Shown: positions 51,057 through 59,726 of the stretch, one piece after another
Numbering within the stretch: position 1 is the first letter of the stretch
Layout of the letters: every line of letters begins with the position of its first letter
Source: Bradyrhizobium zhengyangense
Lineage (GTDB): Bacteria; Pseudomonadota; Alphaproteobacteria; Rhizobiales; Xanthobacteraceae
Assembly: GCF_022012435.1 (NCBI RefSeq)
Contig: NZ_JAKLUA010000013.1
Span: 62,001-126,000 of the forward strand
Reading direction: 5' to 3'
Length of the DNA: 64,000 nt
Position numbers and translations under genes: made by a program
Notes under the pieces: model-generated
The model's database searches: none
What the model was told of the DNA's origin: nothing
The model's input: only the letters and a program-made list of their open reading frames with translations

Positions 51057-52313
51057 ATGGCGCAACTGTCGGATGATTGCTTTGCTTTCGGCGGACCGAT
51101 GATGTCGGTCGATGAGGCTGTTGGCCTGATCACGACCCGCGTCCACGCGATTGCCGACCTCGAGACGGTGGCGCTCGGAGATGCCGACGGGCGCGTGCTG
51201 GCGCGCGATATCGCAGCGCCGCTGCCGTTGCCGCCCTTCACCAACTCTGCCGTCGACGGCTATGCCGTCGGCAACGCGGATCTCCCGCAAGCCAGGGAAC
51301 AGGCGCTTCCGCTCGATGGTCGTATCCAGGCCGGCGGCGTTGCGCAGGCGCCGATCAAGCCCGGCCACACCGCGCGCATCTTTACGGGCGCGCCGATGCC
51401 GCCGGGGGCCGAGACCGTCTTCATGCAGGAAGATATCCGTATCGATGTATCAGGAAAGATCGTGCTGCCGCCCGGGCTGAAGTCGGGTGCCAATGTCCGG
51501 CCGGCAGGGGAGGACATCCCCATTGGCCATGTCGCGCTGCGGGCAGGCCAGCGACTGCGGCCGCAGCATGTTGCCCTTGCCGCCGCGTTTGGCCTTGTCA
51601 GGCTTGATGTCGTCAGGCGCATTCGCGTCGCCGTATTCTCGACCGGCAACGAGTTGGCCTCGCCCGGGGAGCCGCGTGCGGCCTCGCAGCTATTCGACTC
51701 CAACCGCTTCATGCTGATGGCGATGCTGCGCCGCCTTGGCTGCGAGGTCTCCGATCTCGGCATTCTCCGCGACGAGCGTGCTTCGCTTGCCGGCGGATTG
51801 AAGCAGGTTGCGGGCCACCATGATCTGATCCTCACCACCGGCGGCGTCTCGACCGGCGAGGAGGACCACGTCAAGGCGGCGGTCGAGAGCGTCGGCTCAC
51901 TCGTGCTGTGGCGGATGGCGATCAAGCCCGGCCGGCCTGTGGCGATGGGCATCATCGGCGGCACGCCGCTGATCGGGCTGCCCGGCAACCCCGTCGCAAG
52001 TTTCGTCACATTCGTCCACGTGGTGCGGCCGACCGTGCTCGCGCTCGCCGGCAGTCTGCCGGAGCCGCTATTGCCGATCCCGCTACGTGCGGCGTTCACC
52101 TACAAGAAGAAGCTGGGCCGCCGCGAATATGTTCGCGCCTCCTTGCGCCGCGCCCAGGATGGTGCGCTTGAGGCGGTCAAGTTCCCGCGCGAAGGGGCGG
52201 GCCTGCTGTCGTCATTGGTGGAGACCGATGGCCTCATTGAACTCGGCGAAAACATCACCCGCGTCGAACCCGGCGACAGCGTAGGTTTCCTGTCCTACGC
52301 CGATCTGCTCTGA
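51057..52313 (+). CDS. moeA: Molybdopterin molybdenumtransferase MoeA (canonical)
   Basis: Enzyme of 418 residues that hydrolyses adenylated molybdopterin and inserts molybdate (or tungstate). LPPFTNSAVDGYAVG, TGAPMPPGAETVFMQED, FSTGNELASPGE, LTTGGVSTGEEDHVK and GLPGNPVASFVTF are all intact, unlike the divergent copy at 44362. Middle gene of mobB-moeA-tusA. Confidence 0.93.
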   Translation: MAQLSDDCFAFGGPMMSVDEAVGLITTRVHAIADLETVALGDADGRVLARDIAAPLPLPPFTNSAVDGYAVGNADLPQAREQALPLDGRIQAGGVAQAPIKPGHTARIFTGAPMPPGAETVFMQEDIRIDVSGKIVLPPGLKSGANVRPAGEDIPIGHVALRAGQRLRPQHVALAAAFGLVRLDVVRRIRVAVFSTGNELASPGEPRAASQLFDSNRFMLMAMLRRLGCEVSDLGILRDERASLAGGLKQVAGHHDLILTTGGVSTGEEDHVKAAVESVGSLVLWRMAIKPGRPVAMGIIGGTPLIGLPGNPVASFVTFVHVVRPTVLALAGSLPEPLLPIPLRAAFTYKKKLGRREYVRASLRRAQDGALEAVKFPREGAGLLSSLVETDGLIELGENITRVEPGDSVGFLSYADLL

Positions 52314-52358
52314 GGTCCTCGCGTTGACGCAGTCGATCCCTCCCGCCATGTTGCGCCG

Positions 52359-52622
52359 ATGACCAGAACGACACTTGATCTCACCGGGCTCAAATGCCCG
52401 TTGCCAGCCCTAAAGACGCGCAAGGCGCTGAAACCATTGCAGCCGGGCGATCAGCTCGAAGTCCACTGCACCGATCCCTTGTCGGTGATTGACATTCCGA
52501 ACCTGATCCGCGAGACGGGCGACACGGTGGAGATCACCGAGCGCAATGAGGCGCGCATCGTGTTCTTGATAGAAAAGACGAATGGCTCGATAGCAAGTGC
52601 CAATGGTGCGCTGCGTTCTTAG
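52359..52622 (+). CDS. TusA-family sulfur carrier protein
   Basis: Protein of 87 residues with the motif LTGLKCPLPALKTRKAL (Cys13 in CPLP, the persulfide site) and VHCTDPLSVIDIPNLI. Sulfur carriers of this family pass sulfur to FdhD or molybdopterin synthase, which fits the place behind moeA (45-base gap). Also known as SirA/YedF type. Confidence 0.88.
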   Translation: MTRTTLDLTGLKCPLPALKTRKALKPLQPGDQLEVHCTDPLSVIDIPNLIRETGDTVEITERNEARIVFLIEKTNGSIASANGALRS

Positions 52623-52940
52623 GCGCGTTACCGCGCCGATACCGACCTTTTATCTATCGACATCGATCACGGCTTCTGCCCCAATTGACTTTGTCCGCGC
52701 GGGCGCGGAGGTTGAGTCTCGTCCGCGATGCGCGGAGCAGCGGGCCACGCACGAAGCCTGCAAACCGTATCGGGCATAGGGCCCCGGTCGAGGGGTTAAC
52801 TTTTCAGACACGCGTGACGATCCTGGCGCGCGTCGGGTGATTGTGCGGAGCAGCAGGGACAACAGCTGCGCCGCAATGGGCTGAGGAACAGGATCGTAGC
52901 GGCAGTCTCGCTCAGAAGGGCGGCTGCAGGGGAGGTACGC
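52623..52940. other. Intergenic stretch before the OFA carrier
   Basis: About 320 bases with no gene, hairpin or known operator seen. The last part (GCAGGGGAGG) is the ribosome site of the MFS gene. Confidence 0.4.
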
Positions 52941-54593
52941 ATGACGACAATCGAGAGCGCTGGGAGGATTTCAGGCGCTGGCGCGGGAATTCTCGATCGC
53001 GAGCGAACGATCGCGACCGCGGGCTTCAATCGCTGGCTGGTGCCGCCGGCAGCGCTGTGCATCCATCTGTGCATCGGCATGGCCTATGGCTTCTCGGTGT
53101 TTTGGTTGCCGCTCTCGCGCGCGATCGGATTGACTGCGCCCAAGGCCTGCCCGGACATGTCGTTGTGGTCGGAGCTGTTCACCACCACCTGCGACTGGAA
53201 GGTCGCCAGTCTGGGCTGGATGTTCACGCTGTTCTTCGTCCTGCTTGGCGTCTCCGCCGCAATCTGGGGCGGTTGGCTCGAGCGGGCCGGTCCGCGCAAG
53301 GCCGGCTTCGTTGCCGCGCTTTGCTGGGGCGGCGGGCTCCTGGTCGGCGCGCTCGGCATCTACGTCCATCAACTCTGGATCATGTGGCTCGGGGCCGGCG
53401 TTATCGGCGGCGTCGGACTTGGCCTCGGCTACATCTCGCCGGTGTCGACGCTGATCAAGTGGTTCCCCGATCGCCGCGGCATGGCGACTGGCATGGCCAT
53501 TATGGGCTTTGGCGGTGGTGCGATGATCGGCGCGCCGTTCGCCAATCTGCTGATCAACTACTTCAAATCGTCGACCGACGTCGGTGTGTGGCAGACCTTC
53601 GTCGTCATGGGCATCGTCTATTTCATCTTCATGACCATCGGTGCCTTCGCTTATCGCGTGACGCCGGCTGGCTGGCAGCCCGAGGGCTGGACGCCGCCGA
53701 GCGAAAAGAAGTCGATGATCACCGAGCATCACGTCCACCTCGACAACGCGCACAAGACGCCGCAGTTCTGGCTGATCTGGTGGGTGCTGTGCTTGAACGT
53801 GTCGGCCGGTATCGGCGTGATCGGCATGGCTTCGCCGATGCTTCAGGAAATCTTCGCCGGCAAGCTGATCGGGCATCCCGAACTCACCTTCAGCCAGCTC
53901 TCGGCCGATCAGAAGACCGTCATCGCCGGCATCGCGGCGGGCTTCGCCGGCCTGCTGTCGCTGTTCAACATTGGCGGTCGTTTCGTCTGGGCGTCGCTGT
54001 CGGACTATATCGGCCGCAAGAACACTTACTATACGTTCTTCATCCTCGGCATCGTGCTCTACGCACTGGCGCCGACCTTCGCGGCGATGGGCTCGAAGCT
54101 GCTCTTCGTGCTCGGCTTCGGCATCATCCTGTCGATGTATGGCGGCGGCTTCGCCACCGTGCCGGCCTATCTCGCCGACATGTTCGGAACGCAATTCGTT
54201 GGCGCCATCCATGGCCGGCTGCTGACGGCATGGTCGACCGCGGGCATCATCGGTCCCGTCGTGGTCAACTACCTCCGCGAGTTCCAGCTCGCGGCGGGCG
54301 TGCCGCGTGATCAGTTGTACAACACGACGATGTACATTCTCTGTGCGATGCTGATCGCGGGCATCATCTGCAACTACCTCGTCAAGCCGGTCAATTCGAG
54401 GTGGTATATGAGCGAGGCGGAGCTCGCGAAGTTGCAGGCGGCAAAGGCCGGCGCAGGTGCGGTCCAGACCGGCTCGTTCGGAATCGGCACCGGCGGCCTC
54501 GACGTCAAGGCCGCGCTGTTCTGGCTCTTCGTCGGCATCCCGCTGGCATGGGGCGTGTACAAGACGCTCGAGAGCGCGGTGAAGATCCTCTGA
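52941..54593 (+). CDS. OFA-family MFS transporter (oxalate:formate antiporter-like)
   Basis: Membrane carrier of 550 residues with 12 or more predicted spans. FNRWLVPPAALCIHLCIGMAYGFSVFWLPLSRAIG is the OFA start; GLGLGYISPVSTLIKWFPDRRGMATG and YGGGFATVPAYLADMFGT are OFA signature blocks. Longer than OxlT (about 420) through an N-terminal extension, a loop near residue 75 and a C-terminal tail with an extra hydrophobic segment. Strong ribosome site GGGGAGG. Next to formate dehydrogenase, so transport of formate, oxalate or a related acid is likely. Confidence 0.88.
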   Translation: MTTIESAGRISGAGAGILDRERTIATAGFNRWLVPPAALCIHLCIGMAYGFSVFWLPLSRAIGLTAPKACPDMSLWSELFTTTCDWKVASLGWMFTLFFVLLGVSAAIWGGWLERAGPRKAGFVAALCWGGGLLVGALGIYVHQLWIMWLGAGVIGGVGLGLGYISPVSTLIKWFPDRRGMATGMAIMGFGGGAMIGAPFANLLINYFKSSTDVGVWQTFVVMGIVYFIFMTIGAFAYRVTPAGWQPEGWTPPSEKKSMITEHHVHLDNAHKTPQFWLIWWVLCLNVSAGIGVIGMASPMLQEIFAGKLIGHPELTFSQLSADQKTVIAGIAAGFAGLLSLFNIGGRFVWASLSDYIGRKNTYYTFFILGIVLYALAPTFAAMGSKLLFVLGFGIILSMYGGGFATVPAYLADMFGTQFVGAIHGRLLTAWSTAGIIGPVVVNYLREFQLAAGVPRDQLYNTTMYILCAMLIAGIICNYLVKPVNSRWYMSEAELAKLQAAKAGAGAVQTGSFGIGTGGLDVKAALFWLFVGIPLAWGVYKTLESAVKIL

Positions 54594-54682
54594 TCGCAAG
54601 CCCACGACCGCGGGAGGCTGACGCCAGCCGCCCGCGGTGCTCACCTGACAAGCAATCGAGAATGGGACCTAGGGGGATTCTT

Positions 54683-54961
54683 ATGCTTCGCACCCGTATC
54701 TGCCTTGCCGCCATGCTGCTGGCAGCAAGTTTTCATACCGCGTCGGCGCAGACTGCAGCGACACCGGCGCCTGCCGCGGCGACGACCGACGCAAAGCCGC
54801 CGGGCAAGATCAAGCTCACCATGCAGAAACTGAAAGAGATGAAGGCCAAGTGGTCGGCCAACAAGCCGAAGCTGAAGGCGTGCCGCTCCGAGGTGAAGGC
54901 CAAAGGACTGATCGGCGACGATCGCTGGTTCTACATCCAGGACTGCATGGAGAAGACCTGA
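54683..54961 (+). CDS. Small secreted PsiF-repeat-like protein
   Basis: Protein of 92 residues: signal peptide (MLRTRICLAAMLLAASFHTASA), an Ala/Pro-rich linker, then one PsiF-like unit in KLKACRSEVKAKGLIGDDRWFYIQDCME (two Cys). PsiF proteins of E. coli are phosphate-starvation induced and of unknown function. AGGGGG lies upstream of the ATG at 54683. It sits between the OFA carrier and formate dehydrogenase. Confidence 0.72.
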   Translation: MLRTRICLAAMLLAASFHTASAQTAATPAPAAATTDAKPPGKIKLTMQKLKEMKAKWSANKPKLKACRSEVKAKGLIGDDRWFYIQDCMEKT

Positions 54962-55025
54962 CGAGGTTCCGCGATCGACTTGCTTAGGGGGGCGTGGCAG
55001 GGCGGCTGCCCGCCCCCTAAATGAT

Positions 55026-55042
55026 TATAGAGTCGTTCTAAA
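55026..55042 (+). promoter_or_regulatory. ICE/Irr-box-like iron control element
   Basis: TATAGAGTCGTTCTAAA matches the rhizobial iron control element TTTRGAAYNRTTCYAAA in 15 of 17 positions on either strand. It lies 168 bases before the fdhB start. Irr is the iron regulator of Bradyrhizobium and relatives; control of an Fe-S-rich enzyme would make sense. Confidence 0.6.
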
Positions 55043-55053
55043 TTTACTTGGCG

Positions 55054-55067
55054 TCTGGTATACCAGA
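55054..55067 (+). promoter_or_regulatory. Perfect 14-bp palindrome, GntR-type operator candidate
   Basis: TCTGGTATACCAGA is a perfect palindrome 12 bases downstream of the ICE-like box. The TGGTATACCA core is like operators of FCD-type GntR regulators (FadR/LldR class). Probably the substrate-linked control site of the fdh promoter. Confidence 0.5.
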
Positions 55068-55209
55068 GGCTAGAGTCGCCTGGAATGAGGCCTGATCTGC
55101 CGGGGTGCCGACGATGCGGTTCCCGATTGTCGGGCCTGGTAATAACGGCGGATCGCGATGGTTATCCAGCCTGAGATCATCGCGCTTTTGAGGAGAACGC
55201 GACGTTTCC

Positions 55210-56919
55210 ATGAGCAGCAACGACGACGTTCACAAGGTCAGGGAATTCGAGCATCCGGGCGAAGGGCGCCGGCGCGCCAAGGCTACGCCCAAGGGCAGGC
55301 AGGTCGATCCGACCGCCTCGCATGAGATCGAGCAATTGCTCGGCGATCGCCCGCGGCGGCGCGATCTCCTGATTGAATATCTGCACCTGATCCAGGACAC
55401 ATTTCGCCAGATCTCGGCTGCGCATCTTGCAGCCCTTGCCGACGAGATGAAGCTCGCTTTCGCCGAAGTGTTCGAGACCGCGACCTTCTACGCGCATTTC
55501 GACGTCGTGAAGGAAGGCGAGCCTGACGTCGCTCCGCTGACGATCCGCGTCTGCGATTCGCTGACCTGCGCGATGCTCGGCGGAGAGAAGCTGCTTGAGG
55601 ATTTGCAGAGCGCATCTGGCCCCGGCATTCGCGTCGTGCGCGCGCCCTGCGTCGGCCGCTGCGACACCGCGCCTGCCGCCGAAGTCGGGCACAATTTCGT
55701 GGATCATGCCACCGTTGCCAATGTAATGGCTGCGGCGAAGTCCGGCGACACGCATGCGCATCTGCCAAAGTATGTCGACTACGATGCCTATGTCGCGGGC
55801 GGCGGCTACAAGCTCCTCGGCCGCGTGCGCTCGGGCGAGATGTCGACGGACGATCTTCTGAAGGCGCTCGATGATGCCTCGCTGCGCGGCCTCGGCGGCG
55901 CCGGTTTCCCGACAGGGCGCAAATGGCGCGCCGTGTTGGGAGAGCCCGGACCGCGGCTGATGGCGATCAACGGCGACGAGGGCGAGCCCGGGACGTTCAA
56001 GGATCGCTATTATCTCGAAACCGATCCGCACCGCTTCATCGAGGGCATGCTGATCGGCGCGCATGTGGTGCAGGCCTCCGACGTTTACATTTATCTGCGC
56101 GACGAATATCCGGCCTCGCGCGAGATTCTTGAACGAGAAATCGCCAAGCTCCCCGCAGGCGGCCCGACGCTGCACATGCGCCGCGGTGCTGGTGCTTACA
56201 TCTGCGGCGAAGAGTCTTCTCTGCTCGAGAGCATCGAGGGCAAGCGCGGCCTGCCCCGGCACAAGCCGCCTTATCCGTTCCAGGTTGGTCTGTTCGGCTT
56301 GCCGACGCTGATCAACAACATCGAGACGCTGTGGTGGGTACGCGACATTGTCGAGAAGGGCGCCGACTGGTGGAAGGGTAATGGTCGCCATGAGCGCCAT
56401 GGCCTGCGCAGCTTCTCGGTCTCCGGCCGCGTCAAGAACCCGGGCATGAAGCTTGCACCCGCGGGCATCACCGTGCGCGAGCTGATCGACGAATATTGCG
56501 GCGGCATGGCCGACGGCCATCAGTTCTATGCGTATCTGCCGGGCGGCGCGTCCGGCGGCATCCTGCCGGCGTCGATGGACGACATCCCGCTCGATTTCGG
56601 CACGCTGGAGAAATACGGCTGTTTCATTGGCTCGGCCGCGATCGTGATCCTGTCGCAGAAGGACAGCGTGCGCGCAGCGGCACTCAACCTGATGAAGTTC
56701 TTTGAGGACGAGAGCTGCGGCCAGTGCACGCCGTGCCGGGTCGGAACCCAGAAGGCAGCGCAGCTGATGCAGAAGCCGGTCTGGAACCGCGCATTGCTGG
56801 AAGAATTGAGCCAGGCGATGCGCGATGCCTCGATCTGCGGGCTCGGACAGGCGGCATCGAATCCGCTGTCCTCCGTGATCAAATATTTCCCTGACGAGTT
56901 CAAGGAAGCGGCCGAATGA
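55210..56919 (+). CDS. NAD-dependent formate dehydrogenase beta subunit (NuoE-NuoF fusion)
   Basis: Diaphorase subunit of 569 residues that passes electrons from the alpha subunit to NAD+. N-terminal NuoE-like domain (about 1-175) with [2Fe-2S] ligands in CDSLTC and APCVGRC. NuoF-like domain follows: NADH/FMN loop GLGGAGFPTGRKW, GDEGEPGTFKDRYYLE, GAYICGEESSLLESIEG, and [4Fe-4S] site ESCGQCTPCRVGT with the fourth Cys in SICGLGQ. Size and fusion match Fdh1B of Methylorubrum extorquens; Fds-type enzymes of Cupriavidus and Rhodobacter have these as two subunits. Next gene overlaps by ATGA. Confidence 0.93.
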   Translation: MSSNDDVHKVREFEHPGEGRRRAKATPKGRQVDPTASHEIEQLLGDRPRRRDLLIEYLHLIQDTFRQISAAHLAALADEMKLAFAEVFETATFYAHFDVVKEGEPDVAPLTIRVCDSLTCAMLGGEKLLEDLQSASGPGIRVVRAPCVGRCDTAPAAEVGHNFVDHATVANVMAAAKSGDTHAHLPKYVDYDAYVAGGGYKLLGRVRSGEMSTDDLLKALDDASLRGLGGAGFPTGRKWRAVLGEPGPRLMAINGDEGEPGTFKDRYYLETDPHRFIEGMLIGAHVVQASDVYIYLRDEYPASREILEREIAKLPAGGPTLHMRRGAGAYICGEESSLLESIEGKRGLPRHKPPYPFQVGLFGLPTLINNIETLWWVRDIVEKGADWWKGNGRHERHGLRSFSVSGRVKNPGMKLAPAGITVRELIDEYCGGMADGHQFYAYLPGGASGGILPASMDDIPLDFGTLEKYGCFIGSAAIVILSQKDSVRAAALNLMKFFEDESCGQCTPCRVGTQKAAQLMQKPVWNRALLEELSQAMRDASICGLGQAASNPLSSVIKYFPDEFKEAAE

Positions 56920-59684
56920 CGAAGATTACGTTCGAGCTCGACGGCAAGCAGGTCGAGGCCAAGCCCGGCGAGACGATCTGGCAGGTTGCCAAACGGCAGG
57001 GCCGCGAGATTCCGCATCTCTGTTATTCGCCCGCGCCCGACTATCGCCCCGACGGCAATTGCCGCGCCTGCATGGTCGAGATCGAGGGCGAGCGCGTGCT
57101 CGCCGCGTCCTGCAAACGCACGCCGTCGGTCGGCATGAAGGTAAAGACGGAATCTTCGCGCGCGACTGCCGCGCAGAAAATGGTGATGGAGCTCTTGGTC
57201 GCCGACCAGCCGGCGCGCGAGACCTCGCACGATCCGGATTCCAAATTCTGGCACTGGGCCGAGACGACCGGCGTCACCGAGAGCCGCTTCCCTGCCGCCG
57301 AGCGTTGGGAGACCGATGCCAGCCATCCGGCGATGCGCGTCAATCTCGATGCCTGCATCCAGTGTGGCCTCTGCGTGCGCGCTTGCCGCGAGGTCCAGGT
57401 CAACGATGTCATCGGCATGGCTTATCGTAATCACGATTCCAAAATCGTGTTCGATTTCGACGATCCCATGGGCGAGTCGACCTGCGTTGCCTGCGGTGAA
57501 TGCGTGCAGGCCTGCCCGACCGGCGCCTTGATGCCGGCTGTGATGCTCGACGACAAGCAGACCCGCGTGACCTACGCTGACAAGAAGGTGGATTCGCTCT
57601 GCCCGTTCTGCGGCGTCGGCTGCCAGGTCACCTATGAGGTCAAGGACGAGAAGGTGATCTACGCCGAGGGCCGCGATGGTCCGGCCAATCACAATCGTCT
57701 CTGCGTCAAGGGCCGCTTTGGGTTCGACTACATCCACCATCCGCATCGCCTGACCAAGCCGCTGGTGCGGCTGCCGAATGCGAAGAAGGATTCCAACGAT
57801 CAGGTCGATCCTGCCAATCCGTTCACGCATTTCCGTGAAGCGAGCTGGGACGAGGCGCTCGACATCGCCGCCAAGGGTCTCCTCAAGATCCGCGATGAGA
57901 AGGGCGTGAAGGCGCTCGCCGGTTTCGGTTCGGCCAAGGGTTCGAACGAAGAGGCCTATCTGTTCCAGAAGCTGGTCCGCACCGGCTTCGGGTCAAACAA
58001 TGTCGACCACTGCACGCGCCTTTGCCACGCCTCGTCGGTCGCCGCGCTGTTCGAAGGCCTGAGCTCGGGCGCGGTGTCGGCGCCGTTCTCCGCGGCGATG
58101 GACGCGGAAGTGATCTGGGTGATCGGCGCCAATCCGACGGTCAACCACCCGGTCGCGGCCACCTTCATCAAGAACGCGGTCAAGCAGAACGGCGCAAAGC
58201 TGTTCGTGATGGATCCGCGCCGGCAGTCGCTGTCGCGTCACGCCACCAAGCACCTGCAGTTCAAGCCCGGCTCCGACGTCGCCATGCTGAACGCGATGAT
58301 CAATACGATCATCACCGAAGGCCTGACCGACGATCAGTACATCGCCGGCTACACCGAGGGGTTCGAGGACCTCAAGGAGAAGATCAAGGAGTTCACGCCG
58401 GAGAAGATGGAGCCGATCTGCGGCATCCCGGCGCAGACGCTGCGCGAGGTCGCGCGCACCTACGCGCGCGCGAAATCCTCGATCATCTTCTGGGGCATGG
58501 GCATCAGCCAGCACGTCCACGGCACCGACAATGCGCGCTGCCTCATTGCGCTGGCGCTGATCACCGGCCAGGTCGGCCGCCCGGGCACCGGCCTGCATCC
58601 GCTGCGCGGCCAGAACAACGTGCAGGGCGCCTCCGACGCCGGCCTGATCCCGATGTTCCTGCCGGACTACCAGCCGGTCGGTCGCGACGATCTGCGCGGC
58701 AGCTTCGAAAAGCTCTGGCAGCAGGATCTCGATCCCGTGCGCGGCCTGACCGTGGTCGAGATCATGAATGCGATCCACGCCGGCGAGATCAAGGGCATGT
58801 ATATCGAGGGCGAGAACCCCGCGATGTCCGATCCTGATCTGCAGCATGCGCGCCAGGCGCTCGCGATGCTCGACCATCTCGTGGTGCAGGATCTCTTCGT
58901 CACCGAGACCGCGTTCCACGCGGACGTCATCCTGCCGGCCTCGGCCTTTGCCGAGAAGGACGGCTCCTTCACCAACACCGATCGCCGCGTGCAGCTCGCG
59001 CGCCAGGTGATCAAGCCGCCCGGCGATGCACGGCAGGATCTCTGGATCATCCAGGAGATCGGCAAGCGCATGGGCCTGCCGTGGAATTATTCCGGTCCGG
59101 GCGAGGTCTACACCGAGATGGCGGAGCTGATGCCGTCGCTCAAGAACATCAGCTGGGAGCGGCTGGTGCGCGAAGGCGCCGTCACCTATCCGGCCGATGA
59201 TCCCAACAAGCCCGGCAACGAGATCATCTTCACCACGGGCTTCCCGACCGCGAGCGGCCGCGGCAAGATCGTGCCGGCCAAGGTCATTCCGCCGGATGAA
59301 CTGCCGGACGACGAATATCCGATGGTGCTTTCGACCGGCCGCGTGCTGGAGCACTGGCACACCGGCTCAATGACCCGCCGCGCCCAGGTGCTCGACCAGA
59401 TCGAACCCGAGGCGGTGGCGTTCATGTCACCAAAGGACATGCGCAAGAAGAAGCTCGTGCCCGGCGACTTCATCCGTCTGGAGACCCGCCGCGGCGCGGT
59501 CGAGGTCAAGGTGCGGTCGGACCGCGACGTGCCTGAAAACATGGTGTTCATGCCGTTCTGCTACGCTGAAGCGGCTGCGAACCTTTTGACCAACCCGGCA
59601 CTCGATCCATTCGGCAAGATCCCCGAGTTCAAGTTCTGCGCGGCGAGGGCCGAGCGGGCGGAGATGCGGGACGCGGCGGAATAG
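56916..59684 (+). CDS. Formate dehydrogenase alpha subunit, bis-MGD Mo/W enzyme
   Basis: Catalytic subunit of 922 residues that oxidises formate to CO2. N-terminal [2Fe-2S] ligands Cys36, Cys49, Cys52, Cys66. Then two [4Fe-4S] sites of ferredoxin type (CIQCGLCVRAC, CVACGECVQAC) and the cofactor-near site CPFCGVGC with a later Cys in NRLCVKG. The metal ligand is Cys in CTRLCHASS, encoded by TGC (not Sec). No Cys occurs between Cys66 and CIQC, so the His-Cys3 cluster of NuoG-type proteins is missing. The bis-MGD-binding body extends to the C-terminus. ATGA overlap with the beta gene. No fdsD-type gene follows. Confidence 0.94.
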   Translation: MTKITFELDGKQVEAKPGETIWQVAKRQGREIPHLCYSPAPDYRPDGNCRACMVEIEGERVLAASCKRTPSVGMKVKTESSRATAAQKMVMELLVADQPARETSHDPDSKFWHWAETTGVTESRFPAAERWETDASHPAMRVNLDACIQCGLCVRACREVQVNDVIGMAYRNHDSKIVFDFDDPMGESTCVACGECVQACPTGALMPAVMLDDKQTRVTYADKKVDSLCPFCGVGCQVTYEVKDEKVIYAEGRDGPANHNRLCVKGRFGFDYIHHPHRLTKPLVRLPNAKKDSNDQVDPANPFTHFREASWDEALDIAAKGLLKIRDEKGVKALAGFGSAKGSNEEAYLFQKLVRTGFGSNNVDHCTRLCHASSVAALFEGLSSGAVSAPFSAAMDAEVIWVIGANPTVNHPVAATFIKNAVKQNGAKLFVMDPRRQSLSRHATKHLQFKPGSDVAMLNAMINTIITEGLTDDQYIAGYTEGFEDLKEKIKEFTPEKMEPICGIPAQTLREVARTYARAKSSIIFWGMGISQHVHGTDNARCLIALALITGQVGRPGTGLHPLRGQNNVQGASDAGLIPMFLPDYQPVGRDDLRGSFEKLWQQDLDPVRGLTVVEIMNAIHAGEIKGMYIEGENPAMSDPDLQHARQALAMLDHLVVQDLFVTETAFHADVILPASAFAEKDGSFTNTDRRVQLARQVIKPPGDARQDLWIIQEIGKRMGLPWNYSGPGEVYTEMAELMPSLKNISWERLVREGAVTYPADDPNKPGNEIIFTTGFPTASGRGKIVPAKVIPPDELPDDEYPMVLSTGRVLEHWHTGSMTRRAQVLDQIEPEAVAFMSPKDMRKKKLVPGDFIRLETRRGAVEVKVRSDRDVPENMVFMPFCYAEAAANLLTNPALDPFGKIPEFKFCAARAERAEMRDAAE

Positions 59685-59726
59685 GAAGGCCTCGCGGTTG
59701 CTGCCGCAGGGTTGCCACACAACGCG

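Noticed and set aside
52971..54644. Minus-strand open frame of 557 codons over the OFA carrier
   Set aside because: His/Arg/Asp-rich low-complexity translation, typical of antisense shadow; the plus-strand MFS protein is unambiguous.
57950..58050. Selenocysteine in formate dehydrogenase
   Set aside because: The metal-ligand codon is TGC (Cys), with no in-frame TGA.
57993..59360. Minus-strand open frame of 455 codons over fdhA
   Set aside because: Antisense shadow of a strongly conserved enzyme; composition is unlike any protein family.
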